From Bugula neritina (Eukaryota > Bryozoa > Gymnolaemata > Cheilostomatida > Bugulidae), in NCBI GenBank assembly GCA_964035545.1, contig OZ037766.1:1669501-1733500 (forward strand): DNA of 64,000 nucleotides. Direction: 5' to 3'. The notes beneath the pieces were generated by a model. The model saw only the letters and a list, made by a program, of their open reading frames with translations, did no database searches and was not told the origin of the DNA. The number at the start of each line of letters is the position of its first letter. Position 1 is the first letter of the stretch. This document shows, piece by piece, positions 25,701 through 38,287 of the stretch. The position numbers and the translations under genes are program-made.

Positions 25701-26742
25701 TCTGTAGTTGGCCTTTCTATTTGTGATGCAGCTTGTAAGGGAGATAACTCTTAGAATTCAAAGCTATACTTGCCTACCAGATTTTTACTGTATATTTCAA
25801 AATAAAATGCTTCTATAGAGTGTAGAGTGTGGCTGAAAAGTGAGATGTTTGAAGAATTAAAAGCTTAAACGCTGTTCATATTGCTCAAGCTCTGTGACAT
25901 ATTTATGTTTATAGCAAAGCTTATAGTATAAAATGTGGTAAAATACCAAATGTCTATAGCTTGTAACTACAACCAACCCACCAGTTTACTGTAATATAAC
26001 ACCAGTTTACAGACACTGATACAGTTACTATCTGAATATTCATAAATATTGAGCTTTAAGCTGAGTTATTAAAATATTTATATTTGTGAAAAACAAACAC
26101 ATAAAAAGCAATAAATGAGTAAATATAAAATATAAAATATCAGCATTACAAAGAAGATTGCATGTAGTATGATTTAATATTAATATGATGACAAATGAAA
26201 ATATAATTTACAAAAATGTCACTCATTGAGCAAATAAAATTACCATATCAATATATACAGAGGAGTATAGAAATACTATATAATCATTACAAAAGGGTTC
26301 AGTATGTATATATCTGTCTATGCATCAATATATTTAGGAGTTACTCTCCGCTGATAGGTACAAACTAATACTGAATCAAAGTCAACTGTGGAACTGAACA
26401 ACTGAGAAACTCAGATACAAACAAATCAGAGCAACAAAGTTCATGGGCAGGTAAAAGGGAGGAGGTAAACCATAATAAAAGGAGCTAATACCTGTAGTAT
26501 GTACACCTCAGACTAACTGTATATAGGAATACATGCAGTGAATACACTTTGAACTAAGGGCTGGGTGCTAGACCACCCCCAGTCTTGCCCTCAGTAAACA
26601 GTGTGTCTCTAAGACTACAGAATATATACTAACAAACCAGGACTACTAGAGAGTGTCTGCAGGTAAAAGGAGAGTCAAAACTAGTAAAGTAGAGAACAGA
26701 AGCTATTGTGTGTGCCAACTTCTTAACCAATAGATTGAGCTT
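19772..26742. other. Seven-kb gene-poor stretch between PAM and the NTase-TPR gene
   Basis: No ORF over about 70 codons and no recognisable family. It presumably holds the PAM promoter or 5' UTR exons and the 3' UTR of the neighbouring gene. Notable parts: a degenerate ACTAATAGTAAT block (about 23400-24170), a G-run at 23090-23098, and a less AT-rich part at 22560-22990 whose minus strand looks like worn coding sequence but has stops in all frames I read. Confidence 0.5.
23400..24170. repeat. Degenerate ACTAATAGTAAT-type low-complexity block
   Basis: Long run of degenerate TAN-type triplets (CTAATACTAATAGTAATA and similar) with no clean period. Similar blocks lie at 41280-41870, 53880-54660 and 58850-59420. 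Confidence 0.65.
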
Positions 26743-28520
26743 TCAGTTATAGGTACTCCAGTGCCATGCTATATTCACCAGTACTGCAATACACACCACT
26801 AATATTGGTATACATGCTATAGCTAATAGCAATGTCTGCATGTGTAGCCTCAGCACCATAGACCCTCGAGGCACTTTCAATGACTTTGTGTAAGACTTTA
26901 GTGCCTTGCTATATTCACCCACCTTGTAATACACACAACCAATATTGTTATAACTAGTAGCAATGTCTGCATGTGTAGCCTCAGCACCATACATAGCTAG
27001 CTGCATATCTAATGACTTTGTGGAGTACTCTAGTGCCTTGCTATATTCACCCATATTGTAATACACATTACCAATATTGTTATAACTAGTAGCAATGTGT
27101 GCATGTGTAGCCTCAGCACCATACATAGCTAGCTGCATATCTAATGACTTTGTGTGGTACTCTAGTGCCTTGCTGTAGTCACCCATGTTGTCATACACAC
27201 CACCGATATTGTTATAACTAGTAGCAATATGCGTATGTGTAGCCTCAGCACCATAGAAAGCTAGCCTCATATCTAATGACTTTGTGTAGTACTCTAGTGC
27301 CTTGCTATGTTCACCCATCTTGTAATACACACTACCAATATTGTTATAACTAGTAGCAATGTCTGCATGTGTAGCCTCAGCACCATAGACAGCTAGCCTC
27401 ATATCTAATGACTTTGTGTGGTACTCTAGTGCCTTGCTATATTCACCCATGTTGCAATGCACATTACCAATATTGTTATAACTATTAGCAATGTGTGCAT
27501 GTGTAGCCTCAGCACCATACACAGCTAGCTCCATATCTAATGACTTTGTGTAGTACTCTAGTACCTTGCTATATTCACCCATATTGTAATACACATTACC
27601 AATATTGTTATAACTAGTAGCAATGTGTGCATGTGTAGCCTCAGCACCATAGACAGCTAGTATCATATCTAATGACTTTGTGTGGTACTCTAGTGTCTTG
27701 CTATATTCACCCATCTCGTGATACACACTACCAATATTGTTATAGATAGTAGCAATGTCTGCATGTGTAGCCTCAGCACCATAAACAGCTTTTGTCATAT
27801 CTAATGACTTTGTGTAGTACTCTAGTGCTTTGCTATATTCACCCATATTGTAATACACATTACCAATATTGTTATAATTAGCAGCAATGTCTGCATGTGT
27901 AGCCTCAGCACTATAGACATCTAGCTGCATATCTAATGACTTTGTGTAGTACTCTAGTGCCTTGCTATATTCACCCATACTGTGATACACACAACCAATA
28001 TTGCTATAAGTATCAGCAATGTCTGCATGTGTAGCCTCAGCACCATACACAACTAGCTGCATATCTAATGAATTTGTGTGGTACTCTAGTGCCTTGCTAT
28101 ATTCACCCATACTGTGATACACACAACCAATATTGCTATAACTATCAGCAATGTCTGCATGTGTAGCCTCAGCACCATACACAGCTAGCTGCATATCTAA
28201 TGAATTTGTGTGGTACTCTAGTGCCTTGCTATATTCACCCATGTTGTTATACACAAGACCAAGTTTGTTATAACTAGTAGCAATGTCAGCATGTGTAGCC
28301 TCAGCACCATACACAGCTAGCCTCATATCTAATGACTTTGTGTGGTACTCTAGTGACTTGCTATATTCACCCATGTTGCAATGCACACCACCAATATTGT
28401 TATAACTAGAAGCAATGTCTGCATGTGTAGCCTCAGCACCATAGACAGCTAGCTGCATATCTAATGACTTTGTGTAGTACTCTAATGCCTTGCTATATTC
28501 ACCCATCTTGTCATACACAC
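26743..28520 (-). repeat. 126-bp coding repeats of the TPR region
   Basis: About 13-14 tandem units of 126 bp, each encoding one 42-residue TPR. Units differ by only a few bases (for example CTAGTGCCTTGCTATATTCA recurs on the plus strand in most units), which suggests recent unequal exchange or gene conversion. Confidence 0.9.
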
Positions 28521-31500
28521 CACCAAGTGCATTAGCAGCTCCTGCCAGGTCCACATGATTTGTCTCCCCATACACAGCTCTATACATGTCACATGACCTA
28601 TTTATATACACCAAAGACTGATCATACAGACACATATCCATATATACTTGACCAACTTTAAGATAACTTGAGGCTATCTCAGGGTGATCAGTTTTAACCT
28701 CTTTACTAGCTCTTTCTATGTTTAGCAATTTAGCTTGAGTACCAAGTTCGATAGAAAATTTCCCCATTTCCCCATGAAGCTGCACCAAAATTGGAATGTC
28801 ATTAATCTCATCAATTTTTCTTTTAGTCATTTCTAAAGAAATTGTGTGATGTTTTAGTGCAAGATTCTCCTCCCCTATTTTACTATAGACTCTACCATAG
28901 GCAGAGTGTACATCTGCTATGTCTATGTGGGTGGTCTCTCCTGTGGACTCCAACACATTCAGAGCTGATCTCAGAGTGGACAGGGCTGAGTTATCATCCT
29001 TCGTAAGGCTATGAAGAAGTCCCATTTCTATTAGTAGACCAGCCTTCTCATGTTTGCCTACATCTAATCTGTCATATATTTGTCTAGCTATCTGATAATT
29101 GTCTAGCGCTGATTGATAGTTAAACATTTTGACTTCCAGAGCTGCAACATTCCTGTAGCACTGAGCAACACTCACATGACTAGTTGCAGTGTACAAGTTC
29201 TCTGTCATAGACAAAGCTCTCTTATAGAAATGCATAGACATCTCATGGTCTCCAGTGGTTTCGTGAATATTTCCCAGTCCGTTCAGCAGTAGCGCAATGT
29301 CTGGGTGGTCAACACAGTCAGTGTGAAGCTCTTCTAACTGATCTAAATAGTGATTCAAATACTGAATACCTCTGTCATTCTCTCTTTTCTTTGAATGTAT
29401 GAGAGCTAATGATACTATCATCTCAATGTAATGGCTATCAAGTCTTTTCTTTCCATCACCTGTATGCAGTTTGTCAAACTGTGAGACCGCAGCATTGGCC
29501 ATTTCTTCAGCTTGTATGTAGTTCTTTGTGTTTGAACACGCTTGACTGAGAACTCGAAAAGCTTGAGCTGTGGTTTCAAACCACTGTTGGTCTTCTCTTG
29601 AAAATGCAGAATTTGTAGATATTGCTTTTACAAATCTGTACAGGGTTTGTCCTCTTTTTATGTCAAATTTGGTCTTGAGGGAAGAATAAACGCTTCCAAG
29701 CAAAGAAAACACGTCAGCATAGTTATGAAGTTTGTTAGCGCAATCTGCAGCTAAAATCTTCCACTTCAACACATTAATTTGTGTTTCTTCTGAATCTTCT
29801 GATAGCGATATGAAATATTGCAAAGCAAGCTGATGTTTTTGTGTGGAATGCAACAGATATGCTGCGAGTTCGACATATTGTTTAGACGTTTTCAGTTCAC
29901 CTAATTTGTAGTGCTCAGTCATCAGTCTGAATATTGGATCGGTTTGTAGGCTTTCACTGACTGTCTTTTCTACAAGGTTTACATACACATTTGGTTTTTG
30001 AGCAAATACATTCTCACCACATTTAACCTGAATTGTCTTTATTGCCTGGTCGTAGTCTCCACAGAAATACTCTATTTCCGCTTTCAGCATGAAAGACGGC
30101 TGCAGCAAACCTACATTTTTTATCACGCAATTCATCACACCTGATTTGTCAGTTATCATGGTGAAGGATTCCATGTTTTTGACAATGCAGAGCTTGATGG
30201 GCACAATTGTATATGTCATAAAAGCAAATATTTCACGTGGTAAATTGTATACTTGTTTGTTGGGCCTTCTACCAGGATACAGCGAAAACACGTCTCGCTG
30301 TGATTGTAGTTTTAAGCAAGCAGCTGTTCTGATGTATATTGCTAAGGCTGATACTAAATTTAGTCTAAAGCATTGCTTTTCATTAATGAACTTCAGTTCT
30401 TTGAGTTTGTCACTTACTGCCAATGGGTTTGTCTCTGAAAGGCCTAAGAGCAGTCGGAGATGATCAACTAAAAGTGTCGGATATCGAAATAATTCGGATT
30501 TTACTTTCAACTTTGTGTTGTCTGGAGGCCCGAAAGATTCAAAACTAGGTAAGAAATCATACGTCTTTATGTCTTGCTGCAGTGTTGCCACCCGCTTTTT
30601 TATTAGCTTAATGCTAGACGTTTCTTTCGCTAATATTTTGTGGCATTGGTTTTTTGCAGTTTCATACAGTCCCTCCCCATCTCCGTGAGCATATACCAAC
30701 ACATGGGAAGACAGGATATCACCAATATCTGCTATGTCACCAGCAGGTGAATCTAAAGCTTCTCTATACATGTCAGTTAACTGTTCTATGGTCAGAATCA
30801 AATTTTTAGCACCATCACCTCTCCCAGTAGGGATGTTTCCGGCCTTCTCAGTTATGCCGTCGATATGGAAGCCAACAGTTGCATTGTCACTGTATGTTTT
30901 ATCTATCTCAGCAATATCGAAACATTTCAAAGGGGACTCTTTCATGTTCGCAATCCTGAAGTAACTATCAACAGCCAACTTAGTAAAGTAATCACTATGA
31001 CCATCAGACCCAACAACAAAGGCATACTCTAGATCTGAGTATGGAGTGGCCGTACCACGAGCAACTGAACCCAATGCAATCACAGCGAACGAACAAGGAA
31101 CCTCTAAACCTGATTTACTCAGAATATCTACGCTTGATTCTATCATAGTTCTACATGTTGAAATAAACTTATCACTACAGTTTTGACTCAATTTAAATAC
31201 AGTATCACAAAACAATGACAGTTGGTCTACTGAGTCATAACTGTCAAGATTTAAATGCTTAGTCTCGATAGAGTTGAAGTCAGATTGAGTCTCATTCCTG
31301 TATTTTAGAAGTACCTGAAGATGTTGGTTTGTTAACTGTTGATGTTCCTCATAGGTAAGTGGGTGCCTACCTTTGTACCAGGCCTCTTCTATATCAAACA
31401 CTCTTCTCTGTCTCTCTTCTGTGAACTCTCTAGCCAGACATCTGTTGGCCAACCCATGAGCCTAAGCAACAATTCGATAGTTTATATACTCTAATTATAT

Positions 31501-31751
31501 TTTATCTACCTCAATATATGAGTCACATGGATAGTATAATTTATTAATATGTTATATACCTTAATATGGGTCACATGAATAGTATATGCTATGTATGTGA
31601 GGTTTAATATGAGTCACGTGAGTAGTATATGTGCTATGGGTATGTTATCTACCTTAATATGGGTCACCCAGTTATTATCTGAGGCAGCCTTTTTCTGGTA
31701 TTTCTCTGTCAACTCATCCAACTTTAAAATGTTCTCATAACTTTCCATCAT
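26743..31751 (-). CDS. Nucleotidyltransferase-TPR repeat protein
   Basis: Two exons: 31751-31653 and 31461-26743 (1605 aa), joined in phase 0 (donor GTAGAT, acceptor TTGCTTAG). I chose ATG 31751 because TAG and TGA stand in frame just upstream, after a likely acceptor (AAATTTTAG), so more 5' UTR exons are expected. Residues 164-178 carry GSVARGTATPYSDLE, the GS...D-x-E signature of DUF294/GlnD-type Pol-beta-fold nucleotidyltransferases, followed by a helical region as in that family. The middle (about 400-1010) has degenerate TPR-like helices. The C-terminal part has about 13 TPR units of 42 residues (SYNNIGNVYYNMGEYSKALE type), nearly identical also in DNA. The last unit is read out of frame and gives a hydrophobic tail. 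Kinesin-light-chain/NPHP3-like TPR repeats bind protein partners. Substrate and role are unknown. The family call for the NTase is by motif only. Confidence 0.88.
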
Positions 31752-32054
31752 CAATACTTTTCACTATCTAAAATTTGCAGAGAAATTTATATAAACTCAG
31801 CAAGAGTGACATTAAGACATATCTCAGTAATTTACTTTCAGCTATTACAACTCAAAAGGTGGCAGTGGCTCATCCTACAACAGTTCAACAATTTAATGGT
31901 TTATACTTTATAGCTTTTTCAATTTATTTTGTTTTCCATAAGATTTCAAGTATTTTGCTAGGTGATAGTTTCAAGTCTTAGTGATATCTTTTAGATGTTG
32001 AATTGTGAGCTTGTTGTAGTGTAAGTTCCTAATATATTCATAAACTTTTATTGA

Positions 32055-32194
<140 letters not shown>

Positions 32195-32389
32195 TAATTA
32201 GTTACACGTGTCTAAAAGAAGGCATAAATTTAAAACAGAAAATTCAGAGAAGCTTTTCATTTATAAAATCATCAAAGGTTCCAAGAAGATGGGAGATATA
32301 TATATAAGTCTCTCACTTTAACCACTACAGTCAGTAGAACTCTCACTTTACAAAACCAGTTCCTCACCTTTATGTGATCATTAAACTAA

Positions 32390-32510
32390 ACTGCAGCGAG
32401 ATGGGTGATGTTACGTGCTGCTGCAAAGTGAGTGAGATGGCAAGGTGGGTGCTGCTACAAGGTGGATGAGATGTCAAGGTGGGCCACTAGGTTGCAAGGT
32501 GGTGCCTGGA
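32390..32510. repeat. Minisatellite module 1
   Basis: Degenerate AAGGTGGGTGCTGC units. On the minus strand the module is bounded by acceptor ATTTTCCAG|GCACCACC and donor CATAAAG|GTGAGG. It is the most divergent left-hand copy. Confidence 0.6.
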
Positions 32511-33859
32511 AAATATATATTTATGTATTTGAAGTCAATGATAACAGACTACAAAGACTTTAATAACACTTGTTCTAACCTTCAGTGACGCCCACCTTAT
32601 CTTATCATATATTCACTCATACAATAAGAAGGTGTGGTATATCATATACTAAACAGTAAAGCATAAATATTAACATTCCTGTCAAAAATGTTTTACTTAC
32701 TTTCAAAAACCAGCAAATCTCATTACCAAAATGTTAACTATAATGTTGTATGTGCTAATAATTTGGTGCTCTGAAATTATAATATATAGTACAATATTAT
32801 ATATATGCATAATAAGGTGATATATATATGATACGTATCCTATAACAGAGAATAACATAACATAATATAATATACTATATATAATATTTACAACTATCGG
32901 TAAAGACCTCCAATCCTGTTACCTCAACTAAGAAGACGCTCAAGACAGGGTGAAGAAGGCTAATTGAGCTAGGCCTCAGGCAGCCACAGGCTACCTGAAC
33001 AGGGCAAAGTGGAGATAGGTGAGAATATAATAATACCTATAACAATGTACAAGATAATATAATATAAATGAACATATTAGTTAGCTTAATGCTAGATCGA
33101 ATTATTCAAATCTTAGTAACAATGATAATTATTAGCAGAGTAGCAACCAGTAAAAACTTCCGTATATCAATTCATTTACTGCAGTCTTAATGTTTGTAAA
33201 CAAAACCATAGCAGCTATCAGTTTTGGGCAAACGTAGCAGCTTTAAAGAGGTGTTATCAAAAAGCTATGGATGTGTTCAAAGTCAAGTGGTTCTAACCAT
33301 TGCATGGTGTTTTCAGTGCCAGCAAAGTGGATGCTAATTTTACTACTTTCAAGATAAAATACACAACTAGAAAGTTTGTATCTGGAGCACCATCAAATTA
33401 AACTCACTGGAAGTCTTAAAAGTACAACATCAATACAGCATTTGTACAAACACGAAGGAGTTCATTGTTAAGGGTTATACAAAGAAAGTGACTACATCTC
33501 TTATAGTGACAATAGCCTAATTTCCATAAATAAAGCTTGAATAGCATATTATATATATACCTGAGGAAAATTAACACAAAACTGGTCATTGCTGGAGATA
33601 TTTAAGTATATCTTGGAAATGGTAATAATAATTTGTATCTTAGATTTTATGTTATATAAGGCTTGTATCACAGGAAGTGGTTAAGGTTAAGTATAAAGAA
33701 TAAAAATGGTGCAATATAAACTGCGTAGTCTGCTAACTTCAACCAGCACTGCATTTGTTATAGTAGAGGCCTTATTTTTAGAAAGAGGTGCTTACCTTTA
33801 TATAACCATAACCAAGTAGTATTACAGTGTGTGTCAGGTGTTAGCAGGTGAGTGTTGTA

Positions 33860-34010
33860 TTGTCTTCGCAGGGTGATGTGTCGCTGCAAGGTGGGTGCTG
33901 CAAGGTGGGTGCTGCAAGGTAGGTGCTGCAAGGTGGGTGCTGCAAGGTGGGTGCTGCTGCAAGGTGGATGCTATGAGAAGGTGGTTGTTGGTACAAGATA
34001 GTGCCTAAAA
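33860..34010. repeat. Minisatellite module 2
   Basis: Five or more 14-bp AAGGTGGGTGCTGC units. Minus-strand borders are TATTTTTAG|GCACTATC and ATAAAG|GTAAGCACC. It matches module 4 in flanking sequence. Confidence 0.75.
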
Positions 34011-35004
34011 ATATATATCAATGCTTTCGATTTCAATGTTTTCAAGTGACTTTAAAAAAATTGATAACAAACTTTCAACTTCAGTAACGCCCATAACTTT
34101 ATCATAACTCTTAAGTTAAAAATTTCTATTCACTATTATGAAAGTCAACATAAAATAATAACTAATAATATTCATATCCAACAGTTCTCACAACGTAGTC
34201 CTCAAAAACCAACCAATCCCCTACCCAAAATGCAAACTATATAATAATGTTGAATATAACAATCTATTACACTGCTATATAATCATATAGCATAATACAA
34301 TATAATATTATATAATATGATATAACACAATATAGTATAATATGATATAATATAATATGATATAATATAATAGCATAATATTTTACATTATAATATAATT
34401 CTAGAAATACTCAAAGCTTGGCTTCCAATAACAAATTAATTGCTGTCATCATTTGAAGTCATTAACTTTTTTTTCTAGCTGAGTAATTCAAATGGCTTGA
34501 CACTTTCATGAATTTCAAGTTTAATTATTTTTACAATATTTGTATTTGTTCAAATATTTTGTTAAAAAATAGTTTTCTTCTTCAAACTTTACTATAAACA
34601 ATTAAATTGAACATTAAGGTGTAAAAGGACACCCTGTGAACACATTACTCTAAAAGTATAAATAGTTATCATTAAATTATTAGAGAAACTCTTTTCTAAC
34701 ATAAAACATAGTTCTAGTCGAAGTTAATTACGTAAGATAATTGAAATAACTTATAAATTCAAAGTATTATCAAAAACAGCAAAGATTTTGGAATCACTGC
34801 AGAAGTTTTCTTTTTGTATCAGACAGAAAATTTCTTCTCCGTTTATCAAAAACTCCGCAAACATCAGGTAAAATTATTCACAGTAAATTTGAATATCACG
34901 AAGAAGTTTATAGAAAACAAGGATATATATATATATATATATATATACACAAGATTAAAATTTTACTGCAATTAGTAAAAGATTTGTCGAAAAGAGGTAC
35001 TTAC

Positions 35005-35173
35005 TTTTATATAGTATTACACTGTGTGACAGGTGCTAGTCAATGTAGTGAGGCTTCTGAAGGTGGGTGTTGCAAGGTGGGTGCTGCAAGGTGGGTGCTG
35101 CAAGGTGGGTGTTGCAAGGTGGGTGCTGCTAGGTGGGTGCTGGTACAAGGTGGGTGCTGCAAGGTGGGTGTTG
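35005..35173 (-). repeat. Minisatellite module 3, candidate exon
   Basis: About eight 14-17-bp units. Minus-strand borders: acceptor TTTATTTGTAG|CAACACCC at 35173 and donor TATAAAA|GTAAGTACC after 35005. It matches module 5 in its acceptor-side flank. Confidence 0.75.
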
Positions 35174-35318
35174 CTACAAATAAACAAATGAATAATATAT
35201 ACAGACAGATAAAACTACTTCTTCTACACAAAACTATAAACTATTTCAATATTCAGTCAAATACTCACATAAATTCTACAGAGTTGTGTGTCAGGAGAGT
35301 GTCAATATAATGTCTCAT
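35017..35318 (-). CDS. Hypothetical spliced small ORF, copy A (68 aa)
   Basis: Candidate exon 35336-35269 (acceptor ATTTACAG, donor GTGAGTATT) has an ATG at 35318. Joining it to the module 3 exon (35173-35005) gives a 68-codon ORF ending in TAA at 35019-35017, 12 nt before the donor. The N-terminus reads MRHYIDTLLTHNSVEFI. The rest is a Thr/His/Pro/Cys-rich tail of THLA-PTLQHPP type encoded by the minisatellite. No known family. The 68-nt exon also has splice-like borders on the plus strand, so even the strand is uncertain. This is a model built from splice consensus only. Confidence 0.3.
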
Positions 35319-36544
35319 AAAGTGTATCAGGTTAGTCTGTAAATATATATTATATTATTATGTAATAAACTGTAGTTGATATTACACTTTGAATGTCTCA
35401 AAAGTCTATCAAAATTACAGAGCTTCGTTAGAGTTCATATAATAACATCTTTGTGAATGGTAATAGATTTAAGCAACTCTCTGACAATATCATAACAAAA
35501 CTGCTGTGCATAAAAATCAATATTTGGCAAGATATTTAAATAAGTCCTTAGTACTAAGCCACTAGAAATGTGTGTGAGTTTTTTTATTGCACTTTCTGAT
35601 TTCAAGCGTAGGTCTAAGTTTCTAAATTTTGTGATCTGTAGCCTATATATGCATATAATCTTTTATAATGTAATATAATATATAATATATAATAAAGATA
35701 TATAGCCTTCTATATAATATATAACGATTATATAATATTATATAATAACTAAGTTAGCTAGCCTAGCTTATTACAAACTCCCAGCTAATGATTACAACAT
35801 AAGTGTTTATATTACTATGCTGCTTAGCAACCAGAAACAATTAATATAGTAATTATGTTTTCACTGCAGTCCTAAGGTTTGTAAACAGCACCATAGTAAC
35901 TATCAGCTCAGCATTTTAATATTTAAAGTGGTTTTGGGCAAACATAGCAACCTTAAAGAAGTTTAATCAAAAAGCTAGACGTGTTGAAAATGTCATACTC
36001 AAGTGGTTCTAAACATTAGTGGTCACTATTTTCAAAGCATTATTAAAATATTTTATCTCACTAAGCATTACCAAATTAAACTTGTGAGTCTTGTAAATAA
36101 AACATCAATACTACAGTAGGCTGTGTGTTGCACGTGGACAAACATGTAGCAGGTCACTGTAAAGATTTTTACACGGAAATTCACTTAATAGATTGATACT
36201 AATTAAATGAAAATAATTTGTAATAATTCCACACCTGTAGAAATAAAACCTGAATAGAATAATCAAAACTGAGAAAATTAAACACATTGTGATACAACCA
36301 ATATTCCTACATGTATAAACCGTCAGATAGTATAAATTCTTCAACATACAGTTTGGAGTATTTTGGTATTATATCTCCTCCATTTTATAAATTCAAAACA
36401 CTTTTATGTAGAACAGCAGAACGTTCAGAAACAGTTGCTGAAGTTTTCTTCACTGCATAAGTATACTGGATTTATAAGAAGATTTGTTGAAAAGATGTAC
36501 TCACTACTATAATTATAGTATTACACTGTGTGACAGGTGCTAGT

Positions 36545-36742
36545 GGTAATGAGGCTTTGCAAGGCTTGGTGCTGTTATAAGGTGGGTGCTGTTGCAAGGT
36601 GGGTGCTGTTGCAAGGTGGGTGCTGTTGCAAGGTGGGTGCTGTTGCAAGGTGGGTGCTGTTGCAAGGTGGGTGCTGTTGCAAGGTGGGTGCTGGGGCAAG
36701 GTGGGTGCTGTTGCAAGGTGGGCGTTACAAGGTAGTGCCTAG
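36545..36742. repeat. Minisatellite module 4
   Basis: About nine units of 17 bp (AAGGTGGGTGCTGTTGC). On the minus strand, acceptor TATATTCTAG|GCACTACC, and a frame open right through to the donor GTGAGTACA near 36492. Confidence 0.8.
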
Positions 36743-37350
36743 AATATATATATATATCAATGTTTAAGAGGTCAATATTAGGTGACTATAAAAACATATG
36801 CTAAGCTACAGTGACGCCCACCTTATTTTAACTCTTCAGTTAAATATTTATATTCACCATCTTGAAAGTCAACATAAAATCATCACTAATAATAATCATG
36901 TTAAGAAAATTTCACTAAAGTTTTGATTCAAAACCAACAGATCTCTATTACCTAAATGCTAACAATATATTATAATAACTAATTACATTGCTAATGGAAT
37001 ATATTAGTTAATACTATATATAATATAATAATATAATATAATGTAACATTATTTAATCTAATATGCATGTTTCCGATCTGGACATGGTAGAGGAAGGTGA
37101 GAAAAAATATGGTTAAATAAAATTAATCAAAGCTTTGTTGCCAGCAAGAAATTTAATTGCTGCCATTATTTGAGGTCATTGACTTTTCTCTCTAACTTAG
37201 TAATTCAAGTAGCCTAATATTTAATATGAATTTCAAGTTCAATTTTCTTTCACAATTTAATTTTATTTTTAGATATTTTCTAAGAAAATTTATAGAAATT
37301 CAACTGCAAATAAATAAATTTCATTAGAAGATGGAGAATGTGAACTTATT

Positions 37351-37757
37351 AACAGTAACAGTATTGGTAGCTTTACATATGCTATAACAGTAACATTATT
37401 GTTAGCTTTACATATGCTATAACAGTAACAGTATTGTTAGCTTTACATATGCTATAACAGTAACAGTATTGTCGGCTTTACATATGCTATAACAGTAACA
37501 GTATTGTTAGCTTTACATATGATATAACAGTAACAGTATTGTTAGCTTTACATATGCTATAAAAGTAACAGTATTGTTAGCTTTACATATGCTATAACAG
37601 TAACAGTATTGTTAGCTTTACATATGCTATAACAGTAACAGTATTGTTAGCTTTACATATGCTATAACAGTAACAGTATTGTTAGCTTTACATATGTTAT
37701 AACAGTAACAGTATTGTTAGCTTTACATATGCTATAACAGTAACAGTATTGTTAGCT
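37351..37757. repeat. 35-bp tandem array, about 11.6 copies
   Basis: Unit contains AACAGTAACAGTATTGTTAG and CTTTACATATGCTAT. Copies are nearly identical, so the array is young. It has no counterpart in the other copy of the segmental duplication. Confidence 0.95.
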
Positions 37758-37984
37758 TTGGGTATTAAATAAACTTTTTCCAAGCATATAAAATAGTACA
37801 AGTAGTAAATTATGTAAAGAAATTCTAAATAAAAACCTACTTAGTATTTGAACTGTAATGAACAGTGACATTGTAGAGAGAAGCATTCAAAAATTATAAA
37901 TTCTCTAATTTATATTTTGCAGTATTTTGGTTTTACAGAGCTCCTGCATGTTATAATTTTAATGCATTATTAAACAAGAGTTAC

Positions 37985-38143
37985 CTTTATGTAGATGTGG
38001 GTGGGTGGTAATGCAAGGTGGGTGCTGTCTTGAGGTGGGTGCTGTCTTGAGGTGGGTGCTGTCTTGAGGTGGGTGCTGCTGCAAGGTGGGTGCTGTTACA
38101 AGCTGGGTGCTGCTGCAAGGTGGGTGCTATAAGGTGGGTGCTG
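37985..38143 (-). repeat. Minisatellite module 5, candidate exon
   Basis: GGTGGGTGCTG units with variable linkers. Minus-strand acceptor TTTATTTGTAG|CAGCACCC at 38143, and donor CATAAAG|GTAACTC after 37985. Confidence 0.75.
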
Positions 38144-38287
38144 CTACAAATAAACAAATGAATAATATATATAAACAGATAAAACTACTTGTTCTACACA
38201 AACTATAAACTATTTCAATATTCAGTCAAATACTCACATAAATTCTACAGAGTTGTGTGTCAGGAGAGTGTCAATATAATGTCTCAT
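37987..38287 (-). CDS. Hypothetical spliced small ORF, copy B (68 aa)
   Basis: Same design as copy A. Candidate exon 38305-38238 (68 nt, identical to that of copy A) has its ATG at 38287. Joining to 38143-37985 gives 68 codons ending in TAA at 37989-37987. The first 17 residues equal those of copy A. The tail differs in sequence but has the same length and Thr/His/Pro bias. Equal ORF length despite indels in the minisatellite is suggestive, not proof. Confidence 0.3.
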
